From positions 62,001 to 126,000 of the forward strand of contig CAYXIH010000001.1 of NCBI GenBank assembly GCA_964465155.1: 64,000 bases of DNA. Direction: 5' to 3'. The position numbers and the translations under genes were made by a program. This DNA is from Spiro-02 sp964465155. GTDB lineage: Bacteria > Spirochaetota > Spirochaetia > Sphaerochaetales > Sphaerochaetaceae. The notes beneath the pieces were generated by a model that saw nothing but the letters and a program-made list of their open reading frames with translations, was not told the origin of the DNA and did no database searches. Shown here piece after piece: positions 50,996 through 59,929 of the stretch; position 1 is the first letter of the stretch; every line of letters begins with the position of its first letter.

Positions 50996-51487
50996 ATGCG
51001 TATCCTGGGGGTCGATCCAGGTTTTGCACAGACAGGCTGGGGTGTCGTCGACGTGGTCGGCGGTCGTTTCCGGCCTGTTTCTTTTGGTGTGGTCAAGACA
51101 ACGACGGCACAGGAGCAGGGCCAACGGATTCATGAGATAGCTGTGAAGCTGGGAGAGGTTGCACTGCAGCACAATGTCCAATGTGTCTCGATGGAGGATA
51201 TTTTCTTTGCGAAGAATGTATCCAGTGCCATTACGGTGGCGAAAGTTATCGGGGCAATTACACACCAATTCGTGGGGATGGGACTTGCTGTGAGGATGTT
51301 CTCCCCCATGCAGATCAAGACGACCGTCAGTGGGTATGGGCTTGCGGACAAGCATCAGGTGCAGGAGATGATCCGTCTGATGCTTGGCCTGCAGGAGATT
51401 CCCAAGCCTGACCATGCGGCGGATGCCCTGGCAGCCGCCATTTGCCTTGGTACCTTTGGTGCCACCGAGTTGAAGTTCCGGACGTAG
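50996..51487 (+). CDS. ruvC: Holliday junction resolvase RuvC
   Basis: A 163-residue endonuclease with the RNase H-like active site Asp7 (G-V-D-P-G), Glu67 (S-M-E-D) and Asp139/Asp143 (P-D-H-A-A-D-A). It cuts four-way junctions during recombination. ATG 50996 is the real start; upstream in-frame codons lie within yebC. ruvA follows after 9 bases with a good ribosome binding site. Confidence 0.97.
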   Translation: MRILGVDPGFAQTGWGVVDVVGGRFRPVSFGVVKTTTAQEQGQRIHEIAVKLGEVALQHNVQCVSMEDIFFAKNVSSAITVAKVIGAITHQFVGMGLAVRMFSPMQIKTTVSGYGLADKHQVQEMIRLMLGLQEIPKPDHAADALAAAICLGTFGATELKFRT

Positions 51488-51496
51488 GAGGTCCAT

Positions 51497-52129
51497 ATGA
51501 TCAACGCAGTCATAGGAGATATTGTCTATGTTGGTGCCCAGGAGCTGGTCCTGCGCTGCGGCCACATGGAGTATACCTTGCTCATCTCCTCTCAGTCCGC
51601 AAGCAGGCTCTCCAACCTACAAGGGGATTCGCGCAAGAATGTCAGGATGCTGACGTACCTGCAGCACCGTGAGGATGCGATGACCCTCTTTGGATTCTCC
51701 GACGAAGCCGAGCGGTCGGTCTTCATGCAGCTGCAGACGGTACAGGGAATTGGAAGCAAACAGGCGCTGAAGATCCTCAGTGGTGTCTCAGTCAAGAACC
51801 TGATCTGTGCCTTGGATGAGGGTGACCTGAAGACCCTCTCCCGGATCCCGGGAATAGGGAACAAGACGGGCCAGAAACTCATCCTTGCCCTGCGCAACAA
51901 ACTGGTACTGGACGAAGAGGGTTCGGGTACGGCAGTCCGACAGGAAGTGAGGCCAGACAACCGGTTCAGTGAATTGGAAGAGGCCCTTTCCGATATGGGA
52001 TATGATAAGAAGAAAGTTTCCTTGGTGATTGCCCGGCTTGCCGCTGAACAAGCCGCTGCAATGGAAGGAATGGGACAGCACGAGTCGGAGGAACTTCTGT
52101 TCCGCTTGGCTATCGTAGCATTGGGGTAA
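51497..52129 (+). CDS. ruvA: Holliday junction branch migration protein RuvA
   Basis: A 210-residue protein. An OB-fold N-terminus is followed by two helix-hairpin-helix motifs (V-Q-G-I-G-S-K-Q-A-L and I-P-G-I-G-N-K-T-G-Q-K) and a C-terminal domain that contacts RuvB. It binds four-way junctions. TAGGAGGTCC precedes ATG 51497. ruvB starts 3 bases after its stop. Confidence 0.97.
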   Translation: MINAVIGDIVYVGAQELVLRCGHMEYTLLISSQSASRLSNLQGDSRKNVRMLTYLQHREDAMTLFGFSDEAERSVFMQLQTVQGIGSKQALKILSGVSVKNLICALDEGDLKTLSRIPGIGNKTGQKLILALRNKLVLDEEGSGTAVRQEVRPDNRFSELEEALSDMGYDKKKVSLVIARLAAEQAAAMEGMGQHESEELLFRLAIVALG

Positions 52130-52132
52130 GGC

Positions 52133-53221
52133 ATGGATGAGCAAGATGGATTCGATTTCGATAATTCTCTGAAGGATTTGGATGAACTCCAGAGGCAGTC
52201 CGTCATGTCCACTGCGTTCCAGCAGGAGGCTGACGTTCAGGAAAACGTCCTGCGTCCCAAGATGCTCTGTGACTTCCAAGGCCAGCAACGGCTGAAGGAG
52301 AACCTCGCCGTGTTCATACAAGCCGCCCGCGAGCGACATGAGGCATTGGACCACACCTTCCTCATCGGCCCTCCCGGACTGGGCAAGACTACACTGGCTT
52401 CTATCATAGCCAACGAGATGGGGGCGGAGATCCGCATGACCAGCGCACCTGCGCTGGACAAGCCCAAGGACCTTGCCGGTATCCTGACAAACGTCACCGA
52501 GGGAAGTGTCTTCTTCATCGATGAGATCCATCGTCTCAAGCCTGCGTTGGAGGAGATGCTCTACATTGCCATGGAAGACTTTGAGATCGACTGGGTCATC
52601 GGCCAAGGGCCGGCTGCCCGTACCATGCGCATCCCATTGCCTCGTTTCACGCTGGTGGGAGCTACCACCAAGGCAGGGCAAGTCTCATCGCCGCTGCATA
52701 GCCGTTTTGGCATCACGTGCCACATCGAGTTCTACAACGAGCAGGAGCTTGCAAGCATCATCACACGCAGCGCATCGATCATCGATACGCAGATTGAGAC
52801 CGATGCGGTGCTCCTTTTGGCAAAGTGTGCGAGGGGAACGCCCCGCATCGCCAACAGGCTCCTGCGGCGCCTGCGGGACTTTGCATTGGTGATGGGTGAT
52901 GGTTGTATTACTACCGATATCGTGCACCATGGTATCGACCGCCTGGGCATAGACCTCAATGGGCTTGAGGAACAGGACCGCAACATCCTCAGGACCATCA
53001 TCAATTTCTATGGAGGTGGTCCCGTCGGGGCAGAAACACTCTCCATCTCAGTAGGGGAGGCAATCGAGTCCCTTGAGGATTTCTACGAACCCTACCTCAT
53101 CCAAAAAGGATATCTCAAACGGACACCCCGTGGCCGCATGGTCACGCTCAAAGCCTACGAGTTGTTGGGTATCCCTTGTACAAGGAACGACATACATGAA
53201 AACCAAGGACTTCTCTTTTGA
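52133..53221 (+). CDS. ruvB: Holliday junction branch migration ATPase RuvB
   Basis: A 362-residue AAA+ ATPase. Walker A G-P-P-G-L-G-K-T is at residues 79-86, and Walker B F-I-D-E-I-H follows. Sensor residues (G-A-T-T-K) and the C-terminal winged helix (L-K-R-T-P-R-G-R) are present. It pumps DNA through RuvA-bound junctions. queA starts inside its 3' end, overlapping by 26 bases. Confidence 0.97.
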   Translation: MDEQDGFDFDNSLKDLDELQRQSVMSTAFQQEADVQENVLRPKMLCDFQGQQRLKENLAVFIQAARERHEALDHTFLIGPPGLGKTTLASIIANEMGAEIRMTSAPALDKPKDLAGILTNVTEGSVFFIDEIHRLKPALEEMLYIAMEDFEIDWVIGQGPAARTMRIPLPRFTLVGATTKAGQVSSPLHSRFGITCHIEFYNEQELASIITRSASIIDTQIETDAVLLLAKCARGTPRIANRLLRRLRDFALVMGDGCITTDIVHHGIDRLGIDLNGLEEQDRNILRTIINFYGGGPVGAETLSISVGEAIESLEDFYEPYLIQKGYLKRTPRGRMVTLKAYELLGIPCTRNDIHENQGLLF

Positions 53222-54236
53222 GCTTCCAGATTCTCAGATAGCACAGACTCCCGCTGACAAGCGCGGTGGGGACCGCCTGCTGGTCATAGATCGCAACACC
53301 GGTGCTTGGACTGACTCCCAGATGGTCCAGTTCCCTTCATTCCTCGAGCCAGGTTCCCTGTTGGTCGTCAACGACAGCAAGGTCCGCAAGGCACGTGTCT
53401 ATGGACAGAGTGAGACTGGTGGGATAGTTGAATTCCTCTTCTTGGAGGAGAACCTTGACCATAGCTGGCAGGCAATGGTCACAAAGAGCAAGAAGCAGGT
53501 CCCAGGAAAGCGGTTTGCCTTCCTCGACCCGCAGGGGAATGTGCTCCGAAGTGGAGTAATCCTCTCTGCCAATGAGGATGGGACCCGCACAGTTGGCTTC
53601 GACGCTCCCCTTGACGAGGAGTTCTTCCATGTATGTGGCCATGTTCCATTGCCCCCCTACATCAAGCGTGACGACACGTTCTCCGACGAATCGCGCTACC
53701 AGACTGTCTATGCCCATGAGGAGGGGTCCGTTGCAGCTCCGACTGCAGGCCTGCACTTCACCCAGCAGATTCTTGATGAGATACAAGCAAAGGGGATCGA
53801 GACTGTCCGTGTGACGTTGCATGTCGGTCCTGGTACATTCCTCCCAGTCAGAAGCGAGCGGGTGGAAGACCACCATATGCATTACGAGCGGTATGAAGTG
53901 AGCCCGGAGACTGCCGATGCCATCAATCGTGCAAAGCGCGAGGGCCGCAAGATTGTCGCGACGGGCACCACGAGCGTACGGACGCTGGAGTCAGCTTGGG
54001 ATCCCCAGCTGAAGCAGGTGCGCAGCGGTGTAGGACGTACAAATATCTTTATTGTCCCAGGCTATACATTCCAGGTAGTGGACCAGTTGCTGACCAACTT
54101 CCACACCCCTGAATCGACATTGCTGATGCTCGTCAGTGCATTTGCGGGACGAGAGCATATGCTTGCGGCCTACAACCATGCAGTCGAGGCCGGCTATCGT
54201 TTCTTCTCGTATGGAGATGCTACGTTCCTGAAATAA
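53196..54236 (+). CDS. queA: S-adenosylmethionine:tRNA ribosyltransferase-isomerase
   Basis: A 346-residue enzyme making epoxyqueuosine at the wobble position of tRNA. It shows F-S-F-E-L-P, L-V-V-N-D-S-K-V, V-A-A-P-T-A-G-L-H-F and H-V-G-P-G-T-F, all QueA signatures. ATG 53196 has AAGGAA about 9 bases upstream; the longer frame from 53073 only reads through ruvB. It is last of the yebC-ruvCAB-queA run and convergent with tmk, 3 bases apart. Confidence 0.96.
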   Translation: MKTKDFSFELPDSQIAQTPADKRGGDRLLVIDRNTGAWTDSQMVQFPSFLEPGSLLVVNDSKVRKARVYGQSETGGIVEFLFLEENLDHSWQAMVTKSKKQVPGKRFAFLDPQGNVLRSGVILSANEDGTRTVGFDAPLDEEFFHVCGHVPLPPYIKRDDTFSDESRYQTVYAHEEGSVAAPTAGLHFTQQILDEIQAKGIETVRVTLHVGPGTFLPVRSERVEDHHMHYERYEVSPETADAINRAKREGRKIVATGTTSVRTLESAWDPQLKQVRSGVGRTNIFIVPGYTFQVVDQLLTNFHTPESTLLMLVSAFAGREHMLAAYNHAVEAGYRFFSYGDATFLK

Positions 54237-54239
54237 CCA

Positions 54240-54866
54240 TCATCTTGCGATGGCGCCACTGTCCGAAAGAATATTGCAGACCATGGCGCTGATTTCCTCT
54301 CGGCTGAGCGTTCCGTCTATGCGGACGAATTTTGTCCCTTCCGGCAACGCACTGAAAATGCGTTCATAGTTGGAACGGACCTTCAGCAGGAAATCCCGAT
54401 GCTCGAAGAGTTCGCGTTCGTTGCCACGGCTTGCGATGCGCTGCATGCAGACATCCACCGGTGTATCGATGTAGAACAGAAACTGCGGGGCAGGGTAGTC
54501 ATTCAACCGTTGGACCGTATCAAAGCCACATTCAACCGACTGGTACGCCAAGGAAGAGTAGAGGTACCGGTCACAGATGACCAGGTGACCTTCGTCAAGT
54601 TTCCTGTTGATTCCATGCACTGGATTGTTCAGATGGTCTTCCCTGTCTGCCGCATAGAGCATTGCCAGCGCCAAGGGGGTGGTGACAGTTTGCTTTTGCA
54701 ACACGCCACGGACAACACGGCCGATCGCATTGGAAGTAGGCTCGAACGTTGCATGGCACAAGCGGTCTTGCTTGTCGCACGCCTCTGCAAGCAAACGCAT
54801 CTGCGTGGTGGTTCCTGCACCATCAAGTCCTTCAAAAACGACAAAATTCTTCAAAACTGTATCCAT
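54240..54866 (-). CDS. tmk: Thymidylate kinase with a lysine-less P-loop
   Basis: A 208-residue dTMP kinase. V-F-E-G-L-D-G-A-G-T-T-T-Q at residues 10-22 is the P-loop, where the usual Lys is Thr19 (codon ACC, clearly readable). E-P-T follows and D-R-Y-L-Y-S-S-L-A-Y-Q matches the D-R-Y motif binding dTMP. The lid contains the R-G-N-E-R-E-L-F-E segment. The Walker A Lys normally contacts the beta/gamma phosphates, so loss would need compensation. ATG 54866 has GGAGG some 12 bases upstream; upstream in-frame codons seem unlikely. Confidence 0.88.
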   Translation of the reverse strand: MDTVLKNFVVFEGLDGAGTTTQMRLLAEACDKQDRLCHATFEPTSNAIGRVVRGVLQKQTVTTPLALAMLYAADREDHLNNPVHGINRKLDEGHLVICDRYLYSSLAYQSVECGFDTVQRLNDYPAPQFLFYIDTPVDVCMQRIASRGNERELFEHRDFLLKVRSNYERIFSALPEGTKFVRIDGTLSREEISAMVCNILSDSGAIAR

Positions 54867-55051
54867 GTTCCGACTGTTCCTCCCACTAGAACATAGCATA
54901 CACAAAAAAAGAGAGCAGGACAATTGAAACTCTTTGGAGAAACTCTGTTCAAGATACTGTCAAACGGCATGTTTTGAAGATATACTCAATACAGAAGGCA
55001 CCTTGTCAACGCAGGGTGAAATTGCCACATGCTGAGGAACTGAGTGTCAGA

Positions 55052-58000
55052 ATGAAGTATCATACGACGCCATCTACGGTAATCATCTCTTTTCTCCTGC
55101 TCCTGCTCTCAGTAACGCTGGTGTGGGGTGGCATGACGTTCCTTGGACTCAAGGATCCTACTACGGTCATGGCCTCCGACTTGGTCTCCTCGCTTGATAC
55201 CGATGGTCCGGTCCGTGTCTCGATATCTTCAATCGAGAGAGACCTGTTTCGGCAAGTGGTGGTCAAGGACCTCTCGGTATCCGTCAAGAACCCAGCGGGA
55301 ACCTATGATACGGTGGCGACAATAGAATCGGTGAGCATCCACAAGTCGCTGCAGCATGTCCTGGCTTCGTTGTTTGGCGGCGATACACAGTTTGTTGTAG
55401 ATATCGACGGACTCACCGCTGTCGTGGATGATGCACTGCTGGCATCCCTTGGGGCACTCGCCCCTGCTTCGGCGACAGGATCTTCTCCATCCAAGCTTAT
55501 CGAATCATGGCTCAAGCGCAGCTCGTTCGAAGTGCATCTCAACCAAGCCTCCGCAAAGCTCGACTTGCAGGCTCTCCAGCTGCAGGTCTCGGGGATCAAC
55601 GGGAATCTTCTGTTGGGTCCAGACCTCGCCATTGGCAACAGCAACCTCAAGATTGATGCAGTGGAAGGGAATATCAACATTGGCAATGACATGCTCAAGC
55701 CCCGGCTTTCAAACCTTTCGGCATCTATCCAGCGCAATGCGTCGGGGACCCTGCGCCTCTCGGCCTCAATGGTCAACAACCATCTGTCGTTCCCCGGCGG
55801 TTCGGCGTCCGTTGGCAACATCAACATCTGGACCGATGTCAGCGACCTGCAATTTACATCCCTCTCTAAAGGAATTGCACTCTATTCCCTGGATTCGATC
55901 ATAGCCACGTACGGCCTGTATACGATTGACATGGCGAAGATCACGGGGTCCGTGGCACTCTCTGGAGATGGATCGGTCGAAGCTACCGTAGCCCCAGCCG
56001 CAGTCAATGCCATAGCTGAAATTGACGGCCAACACTACCAAGTCTCCATTCCGACATCCAAGCTGGCAGGGAAGTTCAGTGCTGACGGTACTGTGTCCGC
56101 TACGTTCAGCCTGAGCACCAATTCCCCGGTGTCGGCCATCGTCAATGATGCCGATATCCTCAACCTCAGCAATATCTCTGCCAACATCCAAGGGGGAGGG
56201 ACCAGCTACAACGGAAGCATCCGGTGGAAGAACCTCTGGATAGCCGATGCAAACGCCTTTGAGGACCTGTTGTCTGGCCTGCTGGATGTGAAGCAGCTTC
56301 CGTTGCAGAAGTTTGGGAGTACCGATGGGCAAGTCAATATAGGCATCACACCAGGAACATTCATCGCAGAGCTGTACAGCAAGCTCGATATCGGCTTGGA
56401 GGACATGGTTCCATCGCAACTCACTGGTATCCTCACGGCGTCTGCTGATTATGACCGGGCGACCCATGCAATGAACATCTATGGCCAGATAGAAGATTTC
56501 ACCATGGATTCAGTGCCTGGTACCACCAAGGTGCTGGTGACATTTGGTACCGACGCTGACAACCTGACGGACCTTACCCTGCAAGTTGAAAATAGCGAAG
56601 CGGGAATCTCCCTTGATGCACAAGCCACGCTTCCCGAACAGGCCATCAACGCCCAGTTGCGGTTGACTGAATTTGCCCCCAGCGCCTTCTCAGGCCTGAC
56701 ACGCCAATATGCGCCATTCCTTGATTCCTACATCGACCTCAAGACTCGGATCAACGGTACCTTCTTGGTGGATGCCCTTCCTGGAAATGGAAAGCTGGTA
56801 CCCTTTGATGCTCGCACCTCGTTCGAGCTGGCAATAGTGGATCTCCAAGTGGGTGACCGTTTCTTCAACGGAGCATCGACGTTCGCCGGGACGCTCACAG
56901 ACGATTTGCTGGATATCCAGACGTTCACTGCCACGACAGAAGGGTATCGCCTGCAATATACGGGTTCCATCCAGTTGGAGCACATGCTTCCGCAAGGACA
57001 ATTGCGTGTCGAGCTTGCCGAGGATGGATCGAACCTGGTGCAGGTGGATTTCTCATTGCTGCCTCCGCAGCGGTATCAGTTCGATATCACAAGCGGGCTC
57101 CTCAAGTCTGTCTCCATGACCGGTGAGATGACGTTGCAGGACAAGAACATCATCCAAAGCAATGCACAGCTGCATGCCTTGGACATGGAATATCCCATTG
57201 ACCTGCGTGTCGACATGGCACAAGCTACGATGGACATGCGGACTTCCGGTCTCTCCATCGGTTTCATGCTCAATGACAACGGACGCATGAGAGCTTCGGT
57301 GAAGGCTGATTCCTTTACCCTTCCGATGTTTGGTGACCTGCAGGTTCCAATGGTCATCAACGGGGACCTGCAGCTGGTGATCCCGATGGATACGTATGCA
57401 TGGGACCTGCAGCTGAACGATTTCAAGGTAGTGAATCTCCCAGCCGTTGAGTCGGTGGGGAGCCTCTCCCTCGACTTGTCCGTGGATGCTTCCCACCTTG
57501 CGATCGACAACATTGTCTGGGATTCAGTGTTTGGAGAGCCGATGGAGGGGCAGCTCAGTCTTCAGGCTGCGTCCCTTGCCGACCTGGTGAAAAAGAACGT
57601 CACAGATGGGAAGTTCCTCTTCTACCTGGACGGAGGACCTGGTGAAAGCATTTCCATTTCCTTGTTCGAGCCAACAGACCAGCGCGGGACTGTCGAAGGC
57701 ATGCTGGACATCAAGTCGTTCATGCTAGGCAGAGTGTCCCCATCCTTGAGTGAGATGGAGACTTCACTCTCATTGGTTGGCACCAGCGACCTGCAGCAAC
57801 ACATCTCCTTGGATGGAAAACTCAACTTGCGCGAACGGTTCCAAGATCCTGAAAATCTCAATGTGGATGCCAACCTCCTGATAACGGACGACTTGGTCAA
57901 ACTCTATGGAATCATGGTTGAGAATGGGCCCCTGTCGGTCAGGGATGCATTGGTCTCGGTCAACTTCTCCACCGGTGAAGCTGAACTGGGGCTCCAGACC

Positions 58001-59896
58001 AAGTACATCGTGCAGAACGCTGACCGACCCAGGACCTATGGTGGAACATTTGGCCTCAAGGCAGTCCTTCCTCTGGACAAGGGGGTCATGAGCTTCAACG
58101 ACGGATATGACAAAGTGCTGGGCATGTACCACACCCTGATGGATGATGTCAGCGATGACTCTCCATTTGTATTGGATCTCTCGATCCGGGATGTGGTTGT
58201 CGGTGACGACTACACCATCCCAGACGGCAACTACACCATCTCCCTGGGCTCGGGCCAAGCAACGGTCATTGGAGGAGTTCCCACGGAGGCTCCGAATATC
58301 AACGGGAGCTACAGGTTCTCCGACGGTGCCATTGACCTGCGCATAGATCCTTCGTTCCTGCTGGGCTTCCATATGAAAGGCACCCTCCTGGGGCGAAACA
58401 TCTCAGTTCGGGTTACTGACATCTTCTTCCCACTGCCGTTGATCAACGCGACATTCCTCAAGCCAATCTTGAAGTTCCACAAGGGTGACGTGCATGGCGA
58501 CATCTGGATTACCGGAGACCCGCTCTCTCCCAACTTCTATGGGATGGCATGGGCGGATAGGATTGACTTGTGGGTCTTCTGGGTTCCCGACGACATCATT
58601 TCCCTGAAGAATCCTGTTGTGTCCATGGAAGAGGGGTTTGCTACGACAAGCCTGACGCCATTGACGGCAACCAGCAGCCGGACCGGTGAGATCGTCACTG
58701 GCCTGGGCAAAGCCTCCGTCAACCTGGACGGATGGATGCTTGACTATTATGACGTGGAAGCCCAAGTTCCTGACAAGCCTGTATTCGTGCGGATTCCGAT
58801 CCTTGGCGCCGACATTGACATCCAAGGGTATGGTGCTGGCAATTTCTTCCTGCATGGAACCAACGACGTGACATGGATCTCCGGCGACTTCCTCATCGAT
58901 GATACATCGATCAGCTTTGGTGTGGACGGACTTCCTGCATGGTATGTGCCCGTAGAAGGTGGAAAATCTTCTACCGATGTGTCGGTGACCACTGGCAAGA
59001 ATGTGAACTTCTATTTCCCGACTGCCGATTCTCCGATCATCACGGCAACTATCGACGAGGGGCAGCACATCACGTTCACGTATGATCATACCACAGATAC
59101 CACTACTGCAGATGGTGTGCTTGCCTTCAGAAGTGGTGAGATCTACTACTTCCAGAAGAACTTCTATATCACCCAAGGTTCCCTGAAGTTCCGCACCGAC
59201 GTGTTTACCAATGAGATTGTCCCGGTCATCAACATGCGTGCACGCATGCGTGACCTTGACGCGAATGGAAACAAAGTCGATATATACCTGGTGCTTCAGG
59301 ATTCTACGCTGGACAATATCTCTCCATACTTTGAGAGCGTCCCATCCTTGACCACGAATGAAATCATGGAAATCCTGGGGCAGAGCATCCTTCCGTCCAG
59401 TGCATATGGGCAGGTGAATGTCTCTTCGGTCGTCTCCCTGGCAGCGACGGCCACCGATGTGATCAGCAGGCTTGGATTGATAGGTTCCAGTACTTCGGGA
59501 CTTACAAATTCCATCAAGACTTCACTCGGTCTTGACATGTTTACGTTAAGAAGTAACATTGTGCAGAATATATTGTTTGATGTGTTGCCGGGCAACACCT
59601 TGGGATATACCAACGCAAGTCCATTGGCACGGTACTTGGACAATACGACGATATCTTTGGGCAAATATATTGGGAGTGATTTCTTCCTCCAGGGGATGAT
59701 ACACTTCTCGGCTTCTCCGTATGGCCAGGGTGGGGGATTCTTCCTCGCCGAGGACTTGGAGGTGGATATGGAACTGTCGGTGGAATGGGCGAATCCCGTA
59801 GGGACCTTCTCGCTGTTCACACAGCCAGATGAGTTGTCCCTCTTTAGTATTTTGGATACTATAGGGTTCAGCGTTACCAAGCGAATTGAATTCTAG
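55052..59896 (+). CDS. tamB: TamB-like translocation and assembly module protein
   Basis: A 1614-residue giant. An N-terminal signal-anchor helix (residues 11-33) is followed by very long repeats of beta-strand, AsmA-like character. The C-terminal DUF490/TamB domain has F-R-S-G-E-I-Y-Y-F-Q-K-N-F-Y-I and Y-G-Q-V-N-V-S. It would bridge the inner and outer membrane and move lipids or help outer-membrane protein insertion, together with a BamA-family barrel. The bamA gene starts 33 bases after its stop, a recurrent pairing. ATG 55052 is used; the frame opens at 54974, but without a better ribosome binding site. Confidence 0.85.
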   Translation: MKYHTTPSTVIISFLLLLLSVTLVWGGMTFLGLKDPTTVMASDLVSSLDTDGPVRVSISSIERDLFRQVVVKDLSVSVKNPAGTYDTVATIESVSIHKSLQHVLASLFGGDTQFVVDIDGLTAVVDDALLASLGALAPASATGSSPSKLIESWLKRSSFEVHLNQASAKLDLQALQLQVSGINGNLLLGPDLAIGNSNLKIDAVEGNINIGNDMLKPRLSNLSASIQRNASGTLRLSASMVNNHLSFPGGSASVGNINIWTDVSDLQFTSLSKGIALYSLDSIIATYGLYTIDMAKITGSVALSGDGSVEATVAPAAVNAIAEIDGQHYQVSIPTSKLAGKFSADGTVSATFSLSTNSPVSAIVNDADILNLSNISANIQGGGTSYNGSIRWKNLWIADANAFEDLLSGLLDVKQLPLQKFGSTDGQVNIGITPGTFIAELYSKLDIGLEDMVPSQLTGILTASADYDRATHAMNIYGQIEDFTMDSVPGTTKVLVTFGTDADNLTDLTLQVENSEAGISLDAQATLPEQAINAQLRLTEFAPSAFSGLTRQYAPFLDSYIDLKTRINGTFLVDALPGNGKLVPFDARTSFELAIVDLQVGDRFFNGASTFAGTLTDDLLDIQTFTATTEGYRLQYTGSIQLEHMLPQGQLRVELAEDGSNLVQVDFSLLPPQRYQFDITSGLLKSVSMTGEMTLQDKNIIQSNAQLHALDMEYPIDLRVDMAQATMDMRTSGLSIGFMLNDNGRMRASVKADSFTLPMFGDLQVPMVINGDLQLVIPMDTYAWDLQLNDFKVVNLPAVESVGSLSLDLSVDASHLAIDNIVWDSVFGEPMEGQLSLQAASLADLVKKNVTDGKFLFYLDGGPGESISISLFEPTDQRGTVEGMLDIKSFMLGRVSPSLSEMETSLSLVGTSDLQQHISLDGKLNLRERFQDPENLNVDANLLITDDLVKLYGIMVENGPLSVRDALVSVNFSTGEAELGLQTKYIVQNADRPRTYGGTFGLKAVLPLDKGVMSFNDGYDKVLGMYHTLMDDVSDDSPFVLDLSIRDVVVGDDYTIPDGNYTISLGSGQATVIGGVPTEAPNINGSYRFSDGAIDLRIDPSFLLGFHMKGTLLGRNISVRVTDIFFPLPLINATFLKPILKFHKGDVHGDIWITGDPLSPNFYGMAWADRIDLWVFWVPDDIISLKNPVVSMEEGFATTSLTPLTATSSRTGEIVTGLGKASVNLDGWMLDYYDVEAQVPDKPVFVRIPILGADIDIQGYGAGNFFLHGTNDVTWISGDFLIDDTSISFGVDGLPAWYVPVEGGKSSTDVSVTTGKNVNFYFPTADSPIITATIDEGQHITFTYDHTTDTTTADGVLAFRSGEIYYFQKNFYITQGSLKFRTDVFTNEIVPVINMRARMRDLDANGNKVDIYLVLQDSTLDNISPYFESVPSLTTNEIMEILGQSILPSSAYGQVNVSSVVSLAATATDVISRLGLIGSSTSGLTNSIKTSLGLDMFTLRSNIVQNILFDVLPGNTLGYTNASPLARYLDNTTISLGKYIGSDFFLQGMIHFSASPYGQGGGFFLAEDLEVDMELSVEWANPVGTFSLFTQPDELSLFSILDTIGFSVTKRIEF

Positions 59897-59929
59897 AACA
59901 TTGCAAACTGAAGTAGGCAAGGAGTTTAC

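Noticed and set aside
50203..51096. 297-codon frame on the minus strand
   Set aside because: Antisense of yebC and ruvC, both recognised beyond doubt.
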